The notes under the pieces: model-generated
What the model was told of the DNA's origin: nothing
What the model saw: only the letters and a program-made list of their open reading frames with translations
Databases searched by the model: none
Program-made: the position numbers and the translations under genes
In this document: positions 11,024-21,869 of the stretch, in pieces
Layout of the letters: each line of letters begins with the position of its first letter
How positions within the stretch are numbered: position 1 is the first letter of the stretch
Assembly (NCBI RefSeq): GCF_000350225.1
Contig: NW_005179016.1
Location: 55,083-119,082 of the forward strand
DNA: 64,000 nucleotides
Reading direction: 5' to 3'
From: Chondrus crispus
Lineage: Eukaryota > Rhodophyta > Florideophyceae > Gigartinales > Gigartinaceae

Positions 11024-11060
11024 AGACGGTTACGTACACGCGGTCGCGTGAGCCGTCTTT
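11008..11060 (+). promoter_or_regulatory. Candidate -1 frameshift site between gag and pol
   Basis: The gag stop is TAA 11021-11023. The pol frame (-1 relative to gag) has its last upstream stop, TAG, at 11005-11007 and is then open without a break to the pol ATG at 11164. The two frames overlap for only about 16 bases, and that overlap contains six A followed by GGG (11012-11020). An 8 bp stem, AAAGACGG with CCGTCTTT, begins just after. The A run is not in the canonical X-XXY-YYZ phase, so slippage would be of a less usual type. Confidence 0.55.
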
Positions 11061-11163
11061 TCCCCACGAACTAGACCCGACCCCGCGTGCTCGCCGAAGA
11101 CACGGGGGGTATTGTCCGATAATACATCCCCCGCTACCGGAGGCGAGCACGGGAGCTCCTGTA

Positions 11164-14100
11164 ATGCCGATACAGGAGGGAGCGCACGTCGAGGCCTCCG
11201 AAGGCCCGACGTTAGGAGGACAAGACACCGGGACAGCCCACGTCCCGGGGAGGCGTAACAATGGCGACGGGGGCAACGACGACCGAAAAGATTCGGTCGA
11301 CCCCCTGACTCCCGCGAGCCCAAGGTCGCCGGAGAAGGGTTCGTGTCGTACGGACTCGAATAATCCGGGGGGCGTCACTGATCCGCGGACGCCCCAAGGA
11401 AGGGGGAGAAGGAAACGCAAGCGGGGCCAGCACCGAAATCGAAGGCCCCGGCGGAACGACCTCACCGATAAGGTCGCCCCGAAGGTTGTCGACGGCGTCA
11501 TTTGCCTTATGACGTCGAAGATTTACAACGTCCTCGGCTCGACAGCCACAGAGGGAAATGCATTTAAACCCCGCACGATCGCCGTTGATACGTGCTCGGG
11601 GTATAATCTGGTGAGGAAGGCCGACCTTACCCCCGATTGGACGCGTTACGTCGTGCACGACGCACCTCTGCCACGACTGGCAGGCGCGAATAGCAACCCC
11701 CTCAAGCTTTCGGCCGTCGTCCGCCTGGCTGTGCGGTTGAGGAACACGGTGTTCCGAATTCCGTTCTTAGTCGCGGACCAGCTCGCCGTGCCGGTCCTCC
11801 TCGGCACGGCCTTCATCGATACGCACGTGCGATGTATCGACATCGAGGCTCAAGGGATGGAGCAGCACCAAGGCGGCTCTGTTGCCATCGTCGACGGAAA
11901 AGGGGAGCGGACTCCCCGTACCAGGCGTAGCGGACGCCAGACGAGACGGCCCGATGTACGAGAGGAGGCCCCGCAGGCGATCCGAATCGCCCGCTGGGTC
12001 ACCATCCCCGCGAGGTCGCAAGCCCGAGTGCGCGTCACCACTGCGGGGAGGGGCCTCGTATTCATGGAGCCGAAGCCGTCACTTCAACACCGACATGGAG
12101 TGAGGCTGACGAACGGCGTCGTCGAGGTACTGCCGAATCAGACCTTCGACGTCCTCGTCGCGAACTTTTCGCGACGGGAAAGGCGGCTTCCGAAGCACAC
12201 CGTCGTAGGGTATGCGACGCGAAACCCCCTCGCGATCCTGACGCCCGAATGTCGCGTCGCCGAGGGGGTCGCACACGTGCTACACCTGACCGACTTGACC
12301 GATCAAGTCGGGAAGGCAAGAGCTGGACGACCAAGCTCCGATGAGCTAGAGAGCGTTAGGAGCGAACAGATGGGTACGGACGATCGGCCACCTGGAGACC
12401 AACCGACGGCGGGAAGCACCGTAAGCCCCCACAAAAACGATCCCAAAAATCCACCGATGGATTGGGAAAAAGAGGTGGACTTGTCATACATCGACGATGA
12501 CAAGCTCCGTGGCCACGTACTCGAGATGCTCCGTGAGCATTCGAGTCTGTGGAGCGGTGCGCTCGGAACGATCCGAGCCACAGAGCACCGCATCCCTCTC
12601 GAACCGGGAACGAAACCGATTCGTTCGATGCCCTATCGGAAGGGGCCCGCCATGCGCGAGATGGTTGCCATGGAGGTCAACCAAATGCTGAACGCAGGGG
12701 TTATCGAACCCGCGAGCACCGAGTGGGCGTCCCCGGTGGTGCTCGTCCCGAAGAAAGACGGCTCTCTTCGGTTCTGCGTGGACTACCGGCGTCTCAACGC
12801 GAAGACGGCAGCGGATTCGTATCCGCTGCCCCGGATGGACGACTGCATCGACTCGTTAGGATATGCAGCCGTCTTTACGACGTTGGACTGCAATTCCGGT
12901 TATTGGCAGATCCCCGTCGCTCCGGAGGACCGGGATAAGACCACGTTTACGACGCACATGGGCACGTTTCGCCACCTGCGCATTCCGTTCGGACTAAAAG
13001 GGGCACCGGCCACCTTCCAACGTGCATTGGATATTATCCTTTCCGGAGTCCGCTGGCAAATATGCCTCGTCTATCTCGATGACGTCATAGTGTTCTCGCG
13101 TACGGACGCAGAACACGCGAAGCATCTCGACACTGTCTTGAGCTTGTTAGGGAGTGCCGGCATCTCCCTCAAGCTCAAGAAGTGTAGCTTCTTTCAACCG
13201 AAGGTACACTACCTGGGGCACGTCATCTCCCCAGGTAAGTTGAGCGTGGCCGATACGGCGGCCGACGCCTTCCGAACATTCACGTTCCCGAGGACGCTGA
13301 CGCAGGTGCGCTCGTTCCTCGGGGCGTGTAACGTATATCGCCGCTTCGTTAAGGGCTTCTCGAAAATAGCCCATCCGTTGACGGATATGACGCGCAAGGA
13401 TTCCGATCCTGACTTCGATAATCCTACCGAGGATCAACTCCAGGCGTTCGAGAACCTTAAGGAGTGCATGATCGCTCCGCCGATCCTCGCGTTGCCTCGG
13501 CATGGACGACCGAACATGATCGACACCGATGCGAGCGCCTACCAACTAGGATGCACGCTGCTCCAAGAGCACGACCAGCCAAACGATTGGCGCCCCGTAG
13601 TCTATTGGTCCTACTCGCTGAACGACATCGAGCGCAACTACAGCGCCACGGAACGCGAGTGCTTCGCCGTAGTGTGGGCCGTCCGCACACTACGGCCGTA
13701 CGTTGAAGGCACGAAGTTCACCGTCCGGACGAATCACGACGCGCTGAGGTGGCTCATGTCCCTCACGGAGAGTTCCGGAAGGCTCACCCGGTGGCGGCTA
13801 CGTCTGGCTGAATACGATTTCACAATCCAGTACCGCCCCGGGCGCGTGCACCAAGTACCGGACGCCTTGTCACGCCTCGTGTCGTCAAGAGTCGCCGGCG
13901 ACCCCCGCCCGGCCATCGAAGTGGATGACGACATCCCCACCTTCGACGCGGGTACAACCGTTCGAGACGTATCGAACGAGGTCGCAGACCACGTCTGTAC
14001 CGAAAATTGCGACCACGAGGTCGAACACGTCTTCGCGACGACGCGAAGCCAAGCTGGACGACGAAGAAAGTCCCGCGTCCGAACGCGCGACGAACCAAGG

Positions 14101-15744
14101 GGCGACGATGAAGCCCCCGTTCTCCAAGGACCCAGTCCGTTATGGGAGGAGAACAACGAGTTCGACGCCGTTGATCTCGAACGCGCCGAAGAACCCGAAG
14201 TCGGGGCGCCCGCCTCCACGGTCGCTCCTCCGCAGGACGACCTACCGGCCCCTCTTACGTTTGAGGAGATCGCCGAGGAGCAACGCGTGGATGACTTCTG
14301 CCAAACCGTTTTGGCACGACAGTCAGAGTCCCGGGACTCCGCGTTCTTCGAGGACCACCAGGGGGTGCTCAAACGGAGACACCTCTTCGACCCTGCTATC
14401 GTGCAGGTGGTGGTACCTCGGACGCTCCGCGCCAGGCTCCTTCGCCTGTGCCACAACCCGGTCATCGCAGGGCACCCGAGCCAGAACCGTATGTACTACG
14501 CGCTACGTCGCGAGTACTACTGGCCCCATCTGGCCGCGGATGTTGCCGCCACGGTGCGAGGTTGTCGAACCTGCGCGGTGAACCGGGTCAAGCTGAGGAA
14601 ACATCTCAACCGATTGAGATTGTTTCCAGCTACGAGGCCGCTCGAGAGTCTGGCCATCGACATCTTGGGGCCGCTCCCCAAGACGAAGTCAGGAAAACGG
14701 TTCCTGCTCGTGATCACGGACCGCTTTAGCAAGCTGACGCAAGTCGTTGCGCTTAGCACGATAACCGCATACACCGTCGCAGTTGCGTTCTGCGAATCGT
14801 GGGTGCTTAAGTACGGCGTCCCACGCACGTTGCTGTCGGATAACGGACCGCAGTTTAATGCCAAGTTTTTCCACAGCACGTGCCGTGTTCTGGGGATAAC
14901 TAATATGTACACATCGGCGTACCATCCCCAGACGAACGGGCAAGTCGAGCGATACAATCGAACGATCGCTGTGATGCTACGCAACTACGTGAGCGACCAT
15001 CAAGATGACTGGGACATGTACGTGGGGCCGCTTACGTATGCGTATAACTCCCACGTACACCGCAACACCAACACGACGCCGTTCGAACTCGTGCTCAGCA
15101 GACCACCGCCGGAGTTCTCGCTTCGACGAGCCGACGGTGACGTTCCCCCTGCCGACAGGGGGAACCAACGTGCCGAATTCCTCAAGACCTTGGATTCGAC
15201 AATCCAGAGGGCCTACGGGAGCCTGCGACGGACGCAGGCTCGCTACAAGCGCGACTTCGATAAGCGCATACGACGGATCAATTCGCGACTCCATCCGGGA
15301 GAGTACGTATACCTCAACCCCACCGACGGGGGGAAGACCTCGAACAAGCTCGCGTCCCCCGCAGTCGGACCCTACCGCGTCCTCGCGAACGACCACCGAA
15401 CCATCACGATCGATCGTGATGGGGTCACTGAGCGGGTCTCCGCAGATCGTTGCGTATACGCGCCACCGCCGACGGACGCACTACGGGCGAGCACAACAAC
15501 CCCAGCTGACCTCGCCGACAAGGTCAGAGAGAGGACACAGTGCGCTGTCGAGCGACTACCGAAGCACCGGGATATGGAAGACGGAACTATCCAGTTCCTC
15601 ATCAAGTGGGCGGATTTCGACACGCCCACCTGGACTGCGCGGACTCACGTCCCGGAGGAGTTGGTGTCTCGTTACGCCCAACGCCTCCGGAGACGCACCG
15701 GCATGGACCTCAACCCAAACGTGAACGTGGACGTTCACGCTTGA
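11164..15744 (+). CDS. Chromovirus Pol polyprotein: protease, RT, RNase H, integrase, chromodomain
   Basis: An intact frame of 1526 codons from ATG 11164; translation may instead enter from gag by frameshift near 11017. The aspartic protease has V-D-T-C-S-G at about residue 142, an unusual active site next to the common D-T-G/D-S-G. Reverse transcriptase carries Y-L-D-D at 13072-13083 (residue 637). RNase H shows D-T-D-A-S near residue 787. Integrase has the H-x4-H/C-x2-C zinc module near residue 1095 and the D, D, E triad at about residues 1166, 1225 and 1262. A GPY/F motif is near 1403 and a chromodomain at about 1460-1513 (aromatic cage residues and K-W-A-D-F). That order defines a Ty3/gypsy chromovirus; chromodomains generally steer integration to marked chromatin. 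The frame is undamaged although the gag in front is broken. Part of the N-terminal half could derive from E1 and the rest from E2. Confidence 0.93.
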   Translation: MPIQEGAHVEASEGPTLGGQDTGTAHVPGRRNNGDGGNDDRKDSVDPLTPASPRSPEKGSCRTDSNNPGGVTDPRTPQGRGRRKRKRGQHRNRRPRRNDLTDKVAPKVVDGVICLMTSKIYNVLGSTATEGNAFKPRTIAVDTCSGYNLVRKADLTPDWTRYVVHDAPLPRLAGANSNPLKLSAVVRLAVRLRNTVFRIPFLVADQLAVPVLLGTAFIDTHVRCIDIEAQGMEQHQGGSVAIVDGKGERTPRTRRSGRQTRRPDVREEAPQAIRIARWVTIPARSQARVRVTTAGRGLVFMEPKPSLQHRHGVRLTNGVVEVLPNQTFDVLVANFSRRERRLPKHTVVGYATRNPLAILTPECRVAEGVAHVLHLTDLTDQVGKARAGRPSSDELESVRSEQMGTDDRPPGDQPTAGSTVSPHKNDPKNPPMDWEKEVDLSYIDDDKLRGHVLEMLREHSSLWSGALGTIRATEHRIPLEPGTKPIRSMPYRKGPAMREMVAMEVNQMLNAGVIEPASTEWASPVVLVPKKDGSLRFCVDYRRLNAKTAADSYPLPRMDDCIDSLGYAAVFTTLDCNSGYWQIPVAPEDRDKTTFTTHMGTFRHLRIPFGLKGAPATFQRALDIILSGVRWQICLVYLDDVIVFSRTDAEHAKHLDTVLSLLGSAGISLKLKKCSFFQPKVHYLGHVISPGKLSVADTAADAFRTFTFPRTLTQVRSFLGACNVYRRFVKGFSKIAHPLTDMTRKDSDPDFDNPTEDQLQAFENLKECMIAPPILALPRHGRPNMIDTDASAYQLGCTLLQEHDQPNDWRPVVYWSYSLNDIERNYSATERECFAVVWAVRTLRPYVEGTKFTVRTNHDALRWLMSLTESSGRLTRWRLRLAEYDFTIQYRPGRVHQVPDALSRLVSSRVAGDPRPAIEVDDDIPTFDAGTTVRDVSNEVADHVCTENCDHEVEHVFATTRSQAGRRRKSRVRTRDEPRGDDEAPVLQGPSPLWEENNEFDAVDLERAEEPEVGAPASTVAPPQDDLPAPLTFEEIAEEQRVDDFCQTVLARQSESRDSAFFEDHQGVLKRRHLFDPAIVQVVVPRTLRARLLRLCHNPVIAGHPSQNRMYYALRREYYWPHLAADVAATVRGCRTCAVNRVKLRKHLNRLRLFPATRPLESLAIDILGPLPKTKSGKRFLLVITDRFSKLTQVVALSTITAYTVAVAFCESWVLKYGVPRTLLSDNGPQFNAKFFHSTCRVLGITNMYTSAYHPQTNGQVERYNRTIAVMLRNYVSDHQDDWDMYVGPLTYAYNSHVHRNTNTTPFELVLSRPPPEFSLRRADGDVPPADRGNQRAEFLKTLDSTIQRAYGSLRRTQARYKRDFDKRIRRINSRLHPGEYVYLNPTDGGKTSNKLASPAVGPYRVLANDHRTITIDRDGVTERVSADRCVYAPPPTDALRASTTTPADLADKVRERTQCAVERLPKHRDMEDGTIQFLIKWADFDTPTWTARTHVPEELVSRYAQRLRRRTGMDLNPNVNVDVHA

Positions 15745-15757
15745 GGAGGGGGCCCCC
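15717..15757 (+). repeat. Pol-tail hairpin plus G-rich tract, first copy (E2)
   Basis: GTGAACG at 15721-15727 pairs with CGTTCAC at 15732-15738. The pol stop and a purine/G-rich tract follow. A second copy lies at 18274-18308 directly before the LTR, so the 2.5 kb between them is bracketed by a direct repeat. Equivalent pairs are at 21847/26813 in E1 and 42963/47691 in E3. Confidence 0.75.
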
Positions 15758-18308
15758 AACCGCTCCTTTTGGGATAAAGGTAACCGACCGCGGTTAGGCA
15801 AAATTCCGATAAAGGGGCAAGGACACCGGTCCTCCAACCTCCCCCGACGGGGAGGGAGTCACACGACTCCAGGAGCAACACCGGACGAAGATCCTCGAAA
15901 GGAGCACGCAAACGCGAAGAAGTCGCGTGACAGCAAGCAGTACGGGCTGCCATATGACAATCCCAGCGGAAGCGGCAACTAACGGAGAAGAACAACGGAC
16001 CCTCCCAGCCGACAATACGGACCAGAACCGCGGTAGCCCACAGGGGTATTAACAAGACAGCATGAGTCAGGGGGTCCCGCATCCCCTCGCAGCCACAGGG
16101 GCGCAGCAGCGATCTGCATGAACTCTCGAATCGCCAATTGTTAAACGCCAACTCACGGGGTAGGGCGTGGGATTTCACGCGCTCTGTAGCGTGCCATGCC
16201 CACCGAAAGGGTCGCCTCGATAACCTGGCGCCGGTGCGTGAGTACGCGAACGTACGGGGCGCCTAAAATAAGGCACGAGGAGCAATGGAGGCGTACCCAT
16301 GCTCAAGGTACGGACCAAGTGAGGACGAAGTGAACAAGCCCGACGCGCAATTAATACGTCGGCGCAGAACTCGTGCCACAACTGTCGACCCGCCTCATCG
16401 TCAGCCTGCGGTACGCACTGTAAATTCGGTACAGACCGTTCTGGCAAACCGCCGCCACCGACGGCAGAAGGTTAAAAACAGATGAAATTAAGGGTGAATG
16501 GGAAATTACACAGCCACGCGCGGGTGGCACGTGCGGGAAGCGCCACCGAGCCACATGTAATCAATGACAGGGCAGCGATACGTGCGTCGCGCCCGACACT
16601 TGGCAATAACCACCCCACGGGCGGGGACTAATTTTTTGGCAAAAATACATTTTCGCGGGAAAATTATTTTTTGGAATTATTTTTTTGGGGCATTTAATCA
16701 AGGTCAATGCGCTTCTGCGCACGTGCAGGGCTGGACAGCGCGCGCGCATGCGTGTCGCACTGTAGAGAATGCGCTCTGCAGCAGTTGCCGGACAGAAACG
16801 CGCACGCGCTCGCGGCACCTGCCTTCACTACCGGCCCCGCGTCTCCGCTCCCTCCCTCCGCCCGCGCGATGCTGCTCCGCCGCGCGCGCTGACACCGCGC
16901 TGCCCTACGAGCCCTCGCCGCCGACGACGAGGGGGCCAAAGAGAATGCATTCGTCGCGCGCCGCGCCCTCGCAATCGGTAGCGAGGGTTGCGAAGGATAA
17001 GGACCGTCGTCACGCGTCGTCGTGCGCCGCGCCCTCGCCATCGGTGGCGAGGGTCGCGAAGGATAAGGACCGCGCCGCGCATTCGTCGCGGGCCGCGCCC
17101 TCGCCATCGGTGGCAAGGGTTGCGAAGGATAAGGACCGTTGTCACGTGTCGTCGCACGCCGCGCCCTGGCCATCGGTGGCGAGGATCGCGAAGGATAAGG
17201 ACCGCGCCGCGCGTCGTCGCGCGCCGTGCCCTCGCCATCGGTAGCGAGGGTCGCGAAGGATAAGTATCGTCGTCGCGCGTCGTCGCGCGCCGCGCCCTCG
17301 CCATCGGTGGCGAGAGTCGCGAAAGCTAAGGATCGTCGTCCCGCGCCGCGCCCTCGCCATCGGTGGCGAGAGTCGCGAAGGCTAAGGATCGTCGTCCCGC
17401 GCCGCGCCCTCGCCATCGGTGGCGAGAGTCGCGAAGGCTAAGGATCGTCGTCCCGCGCCGCACCCTCGCCATCGGTGGCGAGGGTCGCGAAGGATAAGGA
17501 TCGTCGTCGGGCGTCGTCGCGCGCGGCGCTCTAGCTATCGGTGGCGAGGGCCCCGAAGGATAAGGACCGTCGTCACGCGTCGTCGCGCGCTGCGCCCTCG
17601 CCACCGACGGCGAGGGCCGACAAGTCTACAGTACGACGGGGGGGGGGCTGTACCGACCGCCACCGCCCGGGCACAGGCCCCGGAGCGCCCCCGCTCGCGC
17701 CGGTATAATGCTGCGAACCGTGCGGCGGGAGCCGATGGCGCCGGCGCGCCCGCCACGAAGGCGAGGTACGCCAGATAGAAAACGGACTTCGCGTCTTCGC
17801 GCTCTTGCCTCGACGGCGAGCGGCAAGAAGAAGGGTAGCGAACGACTACGCGTCCGCGCACTTCCCCGATGGGGAGTGGCGCCCCAGTGAGGCGACCGTC
17901 GCGAGCGCAATTGTGAATGCCGATCACACACCGGACGGACCTCCGCGCATCGGACGCTGCGGTCGTACGAGAGGAGCCGTTCACTCTCGCGCCTCCCGTT
18001 GCTCTACGAAGAGAGCCATGTTCGAACAGCATGATGGGCACGCAGAGTGACGACCGCCGGCAACCGCGAGGGGAGAGGCGCGACCCGTAAAGGCGCCGCA
18101 CGAAGTGCCTTGTACGCGATCGTCGCCCCGGACAGGACGACAGCCAACGGAAGGGGTGAACAAGAACGGAGAGCACGACGCACGAGGAAGTGAGGAACGA
18201 ACGCAGGCGGGGGGGCGATAGGGAAACGAGGATCGAGTCTGCGAAGGAAGCACGAGTCACCCTACAAGCACATGTGAACGCGGACGTTCACACTTGTGGG
18301 GGGGGCCG
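15745..18308 (+). other. 3' module of chromovirus E2 (non-coding, minisatellite-bearing)
   Basis: Lies between pol and the E2 3' LTR. I see no credible protein gene; long frames here are by-products of GC-rich tandem repeats. It contains an AT-rich island at 16620-16700 with TTTCGCGGGAAA at 16651-16662 and a hairpin minisatellite at about 16910-17625. It ends with a second copy of the pol-tail hairpin (18274-18291) and a polypurine tract (18294-18306) next to the LTR. Confidence 0.7.
16910..17625. repeat. Minisatellite with a hairpin in each unit (E2)
   Basis: About ten units spaced 66 bp (17032, 17098, 17164, 17229, 17295) and then 56 bp (17351, 17407, 17463), with 66 bp again at the end. 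Each carries CCCTCGCC, a six-base loop and GGCGAGGG, an 8 bp perfect stem in the best units, followed by GCGAAGGATAAGGA. The 10 bp length step is close to one helical turn. Confidence 0.85.
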
Positions 18309-19010
18309 TGTAGTATAACCCCCCCTGGGGGCTTTTTAGTTAGATTGGATCAACAACAGGATCCCCTACTGTAGAGCTCGACGCTCTACAGTACAACCAC
18401 GCGTCTCCACGTGTACACCACGGGGACAACGGACACGCGCATACACGTGCACACGTGTACCACGCGCGAACGAAGCGCGCACGCACCACGGGTAATACGT
18501 GTACTGTCAGCCTCGACATAGCTGACAGTATTACAGTGCAGGCCGACCTGCACTACAGTAGCCCACTACAGTACCTCGGTACTGTAGTGTTATGATAGAT
18601 TGTTTTGTATATTAAATATGGAGCGGACCGACGGCGGCGAAAGGGAACAAGCACGGACTTGTCACCCACCGACCGTCAAGGTCCGACTGCCCGCTTATTT
18701 CTAAGGTAGCGTTCGCTAACTACCTTAGATCGGCACCGAGCGCGGGTTGAGGACGCGCGCGGTACGCCCACGAGCCGGCTCCGCCTCCGCCTGTCGGTAC
18801 TGGATCGTTACCCAGTACCGCGCCGGGGCGTCGAGGCGTCGAACCGCTCGCGCGTACCGGCGTCCTCCCCGTTCCCGCTCTACCACGCTACCCGGGCCTG
18901 CGGCCCGGTGCCGTTAGCTGGTGTCCTGCTTCACCCCCGTCTTCCCGATCGGACGGGGTCTACGTCGAGCTGTGCATACACCCCTCTCCGCTGGGGGTGT
19001 TTATGCTACA
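18309..19010 (+). repeat. 3' LTR of chromovirus E2
   Basis: 702 bp, TGTAGTATAAC to TTATGCTACA, clearly diverged from the E1 LTRs. On its left is a proper element 3' end (pol-tail hairpin and polypurine tract). On its right it abuts GACTG and mid-RT sequence. It therefore ends E2 and marks the insertion point of E2 in E1 pol. Confidence 0.9.
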
Positions 19011-21869
19011 GACTGCAATTCCGGTTATTGGCAGATCCCGGTCGCTCCGGAAGACCGGGATAAGACCACGTTTACTACGCACATGGGCACGTTTCGCCAC
19101 TTGCGCATGCCGTTCGGACTAAAAGGGGCACCAGCCACCTTCCTACGCGCACTCGACATCATCCTATCTGGCGTACGTTGGCAAATATGCCTCGTGTACC
19201 TGGATGATGTCATCGTGTTCTCACGTACGCACGGAGAACACGCGAAGCATCTCGATATTGTCTTGAGCTTGCTGCGGAGTGCCGGAATCTCCCTTAAGCT
19301 GAAGAAGTGTAGCTTCTTTCAACCGAAGGTACACTACCTGGGGTACGTCATTTCCCCAGGTAAGTTAAGTATGGCCGATACGGCGGCCGACGCCTTCAAG
19401 ACCTTCACATTCCCGAGGACGCTGACGCAAGTGCGCTCGTTCCTCGGGGCGTGCAACGTATACCGCCGATTCGTTAAGGGGTTCGCGAAGATAGCCCGTC
19501 CTCTGACCGACATGACGCGTAAGGATTCGGATCCTGACTTCAAAAACCCAACGGAGGCGCAACGGGAGGCGTTCGAGAACCTCAAGAAGTCCATGATCGC
19601 TCCGCCGATCCTCGCCCTTCCGCGGTACGGCCGTCCGTACATGATCGACACCGATGCGAGCGCCTACCAGTTGGGCTGCACGTTGCTCCAAGAGCACGAC
19701 CAGCCAAACGATTGGCGCCCCGTAGTCTATTGGTCCTACTCGCTGAACGACATCGAGCGCAACTACAGCGCCACGGAACGCGAGTGCTTCGCCGTAGTGT
19801 GGGCCGTCCGCACACTACGGCCGTACGTTGAAGGCACGAAGTTCACCGTCCGGACGAATCACGACGCGCTGAGGTGGCTCATGTCCCTCACGGAGAGTTC
19901 CGGAAGGCTCACCCGGTGGCGGCTACGTCTGGCTGAATACGATTTCACAATCCAGTACCGCCCCGGGCGCGTGCACCAAGTACCGGACGCCTTGTCACGC
20001 CTCGTGTCGTCAAGAGTCGCCGGCGACCCCCGCCCGGCCATCGAAGTGGATGACGACATCCCCACCTTCGACGCGGGTACAACCGTTCGAGACGTATCGA
20101 ACGAGGTCGCAGACCACGTCTGTACCGAAAATTGCGACCACGAGGTCGAACACGTCTTCGCGACGACGCGAAGCCAAGCTGGACGACGAAGAAGGTCCCG
20201 CGTCCGAACGCGCGACGAACCAAGGGGCGACGATGAAGCCCCCGTTCTCCAAGGACCCAGTCCGTTATGGGAGGAGAACAACGAGTTCGACGCCGTTGAT
20301 CTCGAACGCGCCGAAGAACCCGAAGTCGGGGCGCCCGCCTCCACGGTCGCTCCTCCGCAGGACGACCTACCGGCCCCTCTTACGTTTGAGGAGATCGCCG
20401 AGGAGCAACGCGTGGATGACTTCTGCCAAACCGTTTTGGCACGACAGTCAGAGTCCCGGGACTCCGCGTTCTTCGAGGACCACCAGGGGGTGCTCAAGCG
20501 GAGACACCAATTCGACCCTGATATCGTACAGGTGGTGGTACCTCGGACGCTCCGCGCCAGGCTCCTTCGCCTGTGCCACAACCCGGCCATCGCGGGACAC
20601 CCGGGCCAGAACCGTATGTACTACGCGCTACGTCGCGAGTACTACTGGCCCCGTCTCGCCGCAGATGTTGCCGCTACGGTGCCGGGGTGTCGGACGTGCG
20701 CGATGAACTGGGTTAAGTTGCGGAAACACCTCAACCGTTTGAGGTTGTTCCTGGCAACTCGGCCGCTCGAGAGCCTGGCTATCGACATTCTGGGTCCGCT
20801 CCCCAAGACGAAGGCAGGAAAAAGGTTCCTGCTCGTAATTACCGACCGGTTCACTAAGCTTACGCAGGTCGTCGCGCTACGTACGATTACCGCATACGCC
20901 GTCGCAGTCGCGTTCTGCGACGCCTGGGTATTTAAGTACGGCGTCCCGCTCACGTTACTGTCGGATGACGGACCGCAGTTCAACGCCAAGTTCTTTTACA
21001 GAACGTGCCGGGTTCTCGGGATTACGAACCTATATACGTCGGCATACCATCCGCAGACGAACGGACAAGTCGAGCGATACAACCAAAAGATCGCCTCAAT
21101 GCTGCGCAACTACGTAGGCGAGCACCAAGACGACTGGGATGTGTACGTGGGGCCGCTTACGTATGCGTACAACTCCCACGTACATCGCACCACACGCACC
21201 ACGCCGTTTGAGCTCGTGCTCAGCAGGCCACCGCCAGAGTTCTCCCTTCGAAGAGTCGATGATGGCGTTCCCCCTGCCGACAGGGGGAATCAGCGAGCTG
21301 AGTTCCTAAAAACGCTGGACGATACGATACAAAAAGCCTAGGGAAGTTTGCGTCGGACCCAAGCACGATACAAACGCGACTTCGACAAGCGCGTTCGAAG
21401 AATTAACGCACGTCTTAAGCCCGGGAATTACGTGTACCTGAACCCCTCCGATGGGGGGAAGACGTCGAACAAACTCGCATCACCGGCAGTCGGACCGTAC
21501 CGAGTGCTCGCGAATGACAAACGCACCATCACGATCGACCGCGATGGTGTGACCGAGCGCGTCTCCGCAGACCGCTGCGTGTACTCACCTCCACCGGCGA
21601 ACGAGCCTCGGGCGAGCACGACTACACCCAGTGACCTTGCCGTCAAGGTCAGGGAGGGGACGCAGTTCGCAGTAGAACGGCTGCTCAAGCACCGGGTCAT
21701 GGAGGATGGAACTCCGGAGTTCCTCATCAAGTGGGCGGATTACGACAAGCCCACCTGGACCGCGCGGACTCACGTCCCAGAAGAGCTCGTGTCTCGCTAC
21801 TCGAAACGACTTCGAGTGCGCACCGGTAGGGACCTCATTTCGGACCTGAACGCGGACGTTCGGTCTTGA
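19011..21869 (+). pseudogene. C-terminal two-thirds of E1 Pol (RT palm to chromodomain), with a nonsense codon
   Basis: Picks up exactly at the point of RT that corresponds to about 12886 in the first copy and continues through Y-L-D-D, RNase H, integrase, GPY/F and chromodomain. Identity to the first copy is very high over 19700-20500. TAG at 21339-21341 replaces a Tyr codon (TAC at the same place in the other copy), cutting the protein between integrase core and chromodomain; the frame then continues to TGA 21867-21869. The integrase second Asp is followed by Asp-Gly instead of Asn-Gly. The 5' part is absent because of the E2 insertion and later recombination, so this copy cannot be expressed as Pol. 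Confidence 0.88.

Noticed and set aside
13734-14465. Antisense frames within pol, repeated at 19859-20590
   Set aside because: They mirror the conserved sense coding sequence and show no independent protein features.
16694-17416. Long minus-strand frame with a repeated Ala/Arg-rich unit
   Set aside because: It follows the period of the GC-rich minisatellite; the protein repeat is a by-product of the DNA repeat and all frames are open there.
16910-17625. CRISPR-like array
   Set aside because: Units are contiguous and similar throughout with no unique spacers, and the DNA is eukaryotic.
18309-19010. Independent solo LTR insertion between two elements
   Set aside because: It has a proper 3' element end on its left and no target duplication; being the 3' LTR of E2 explains both flanks.
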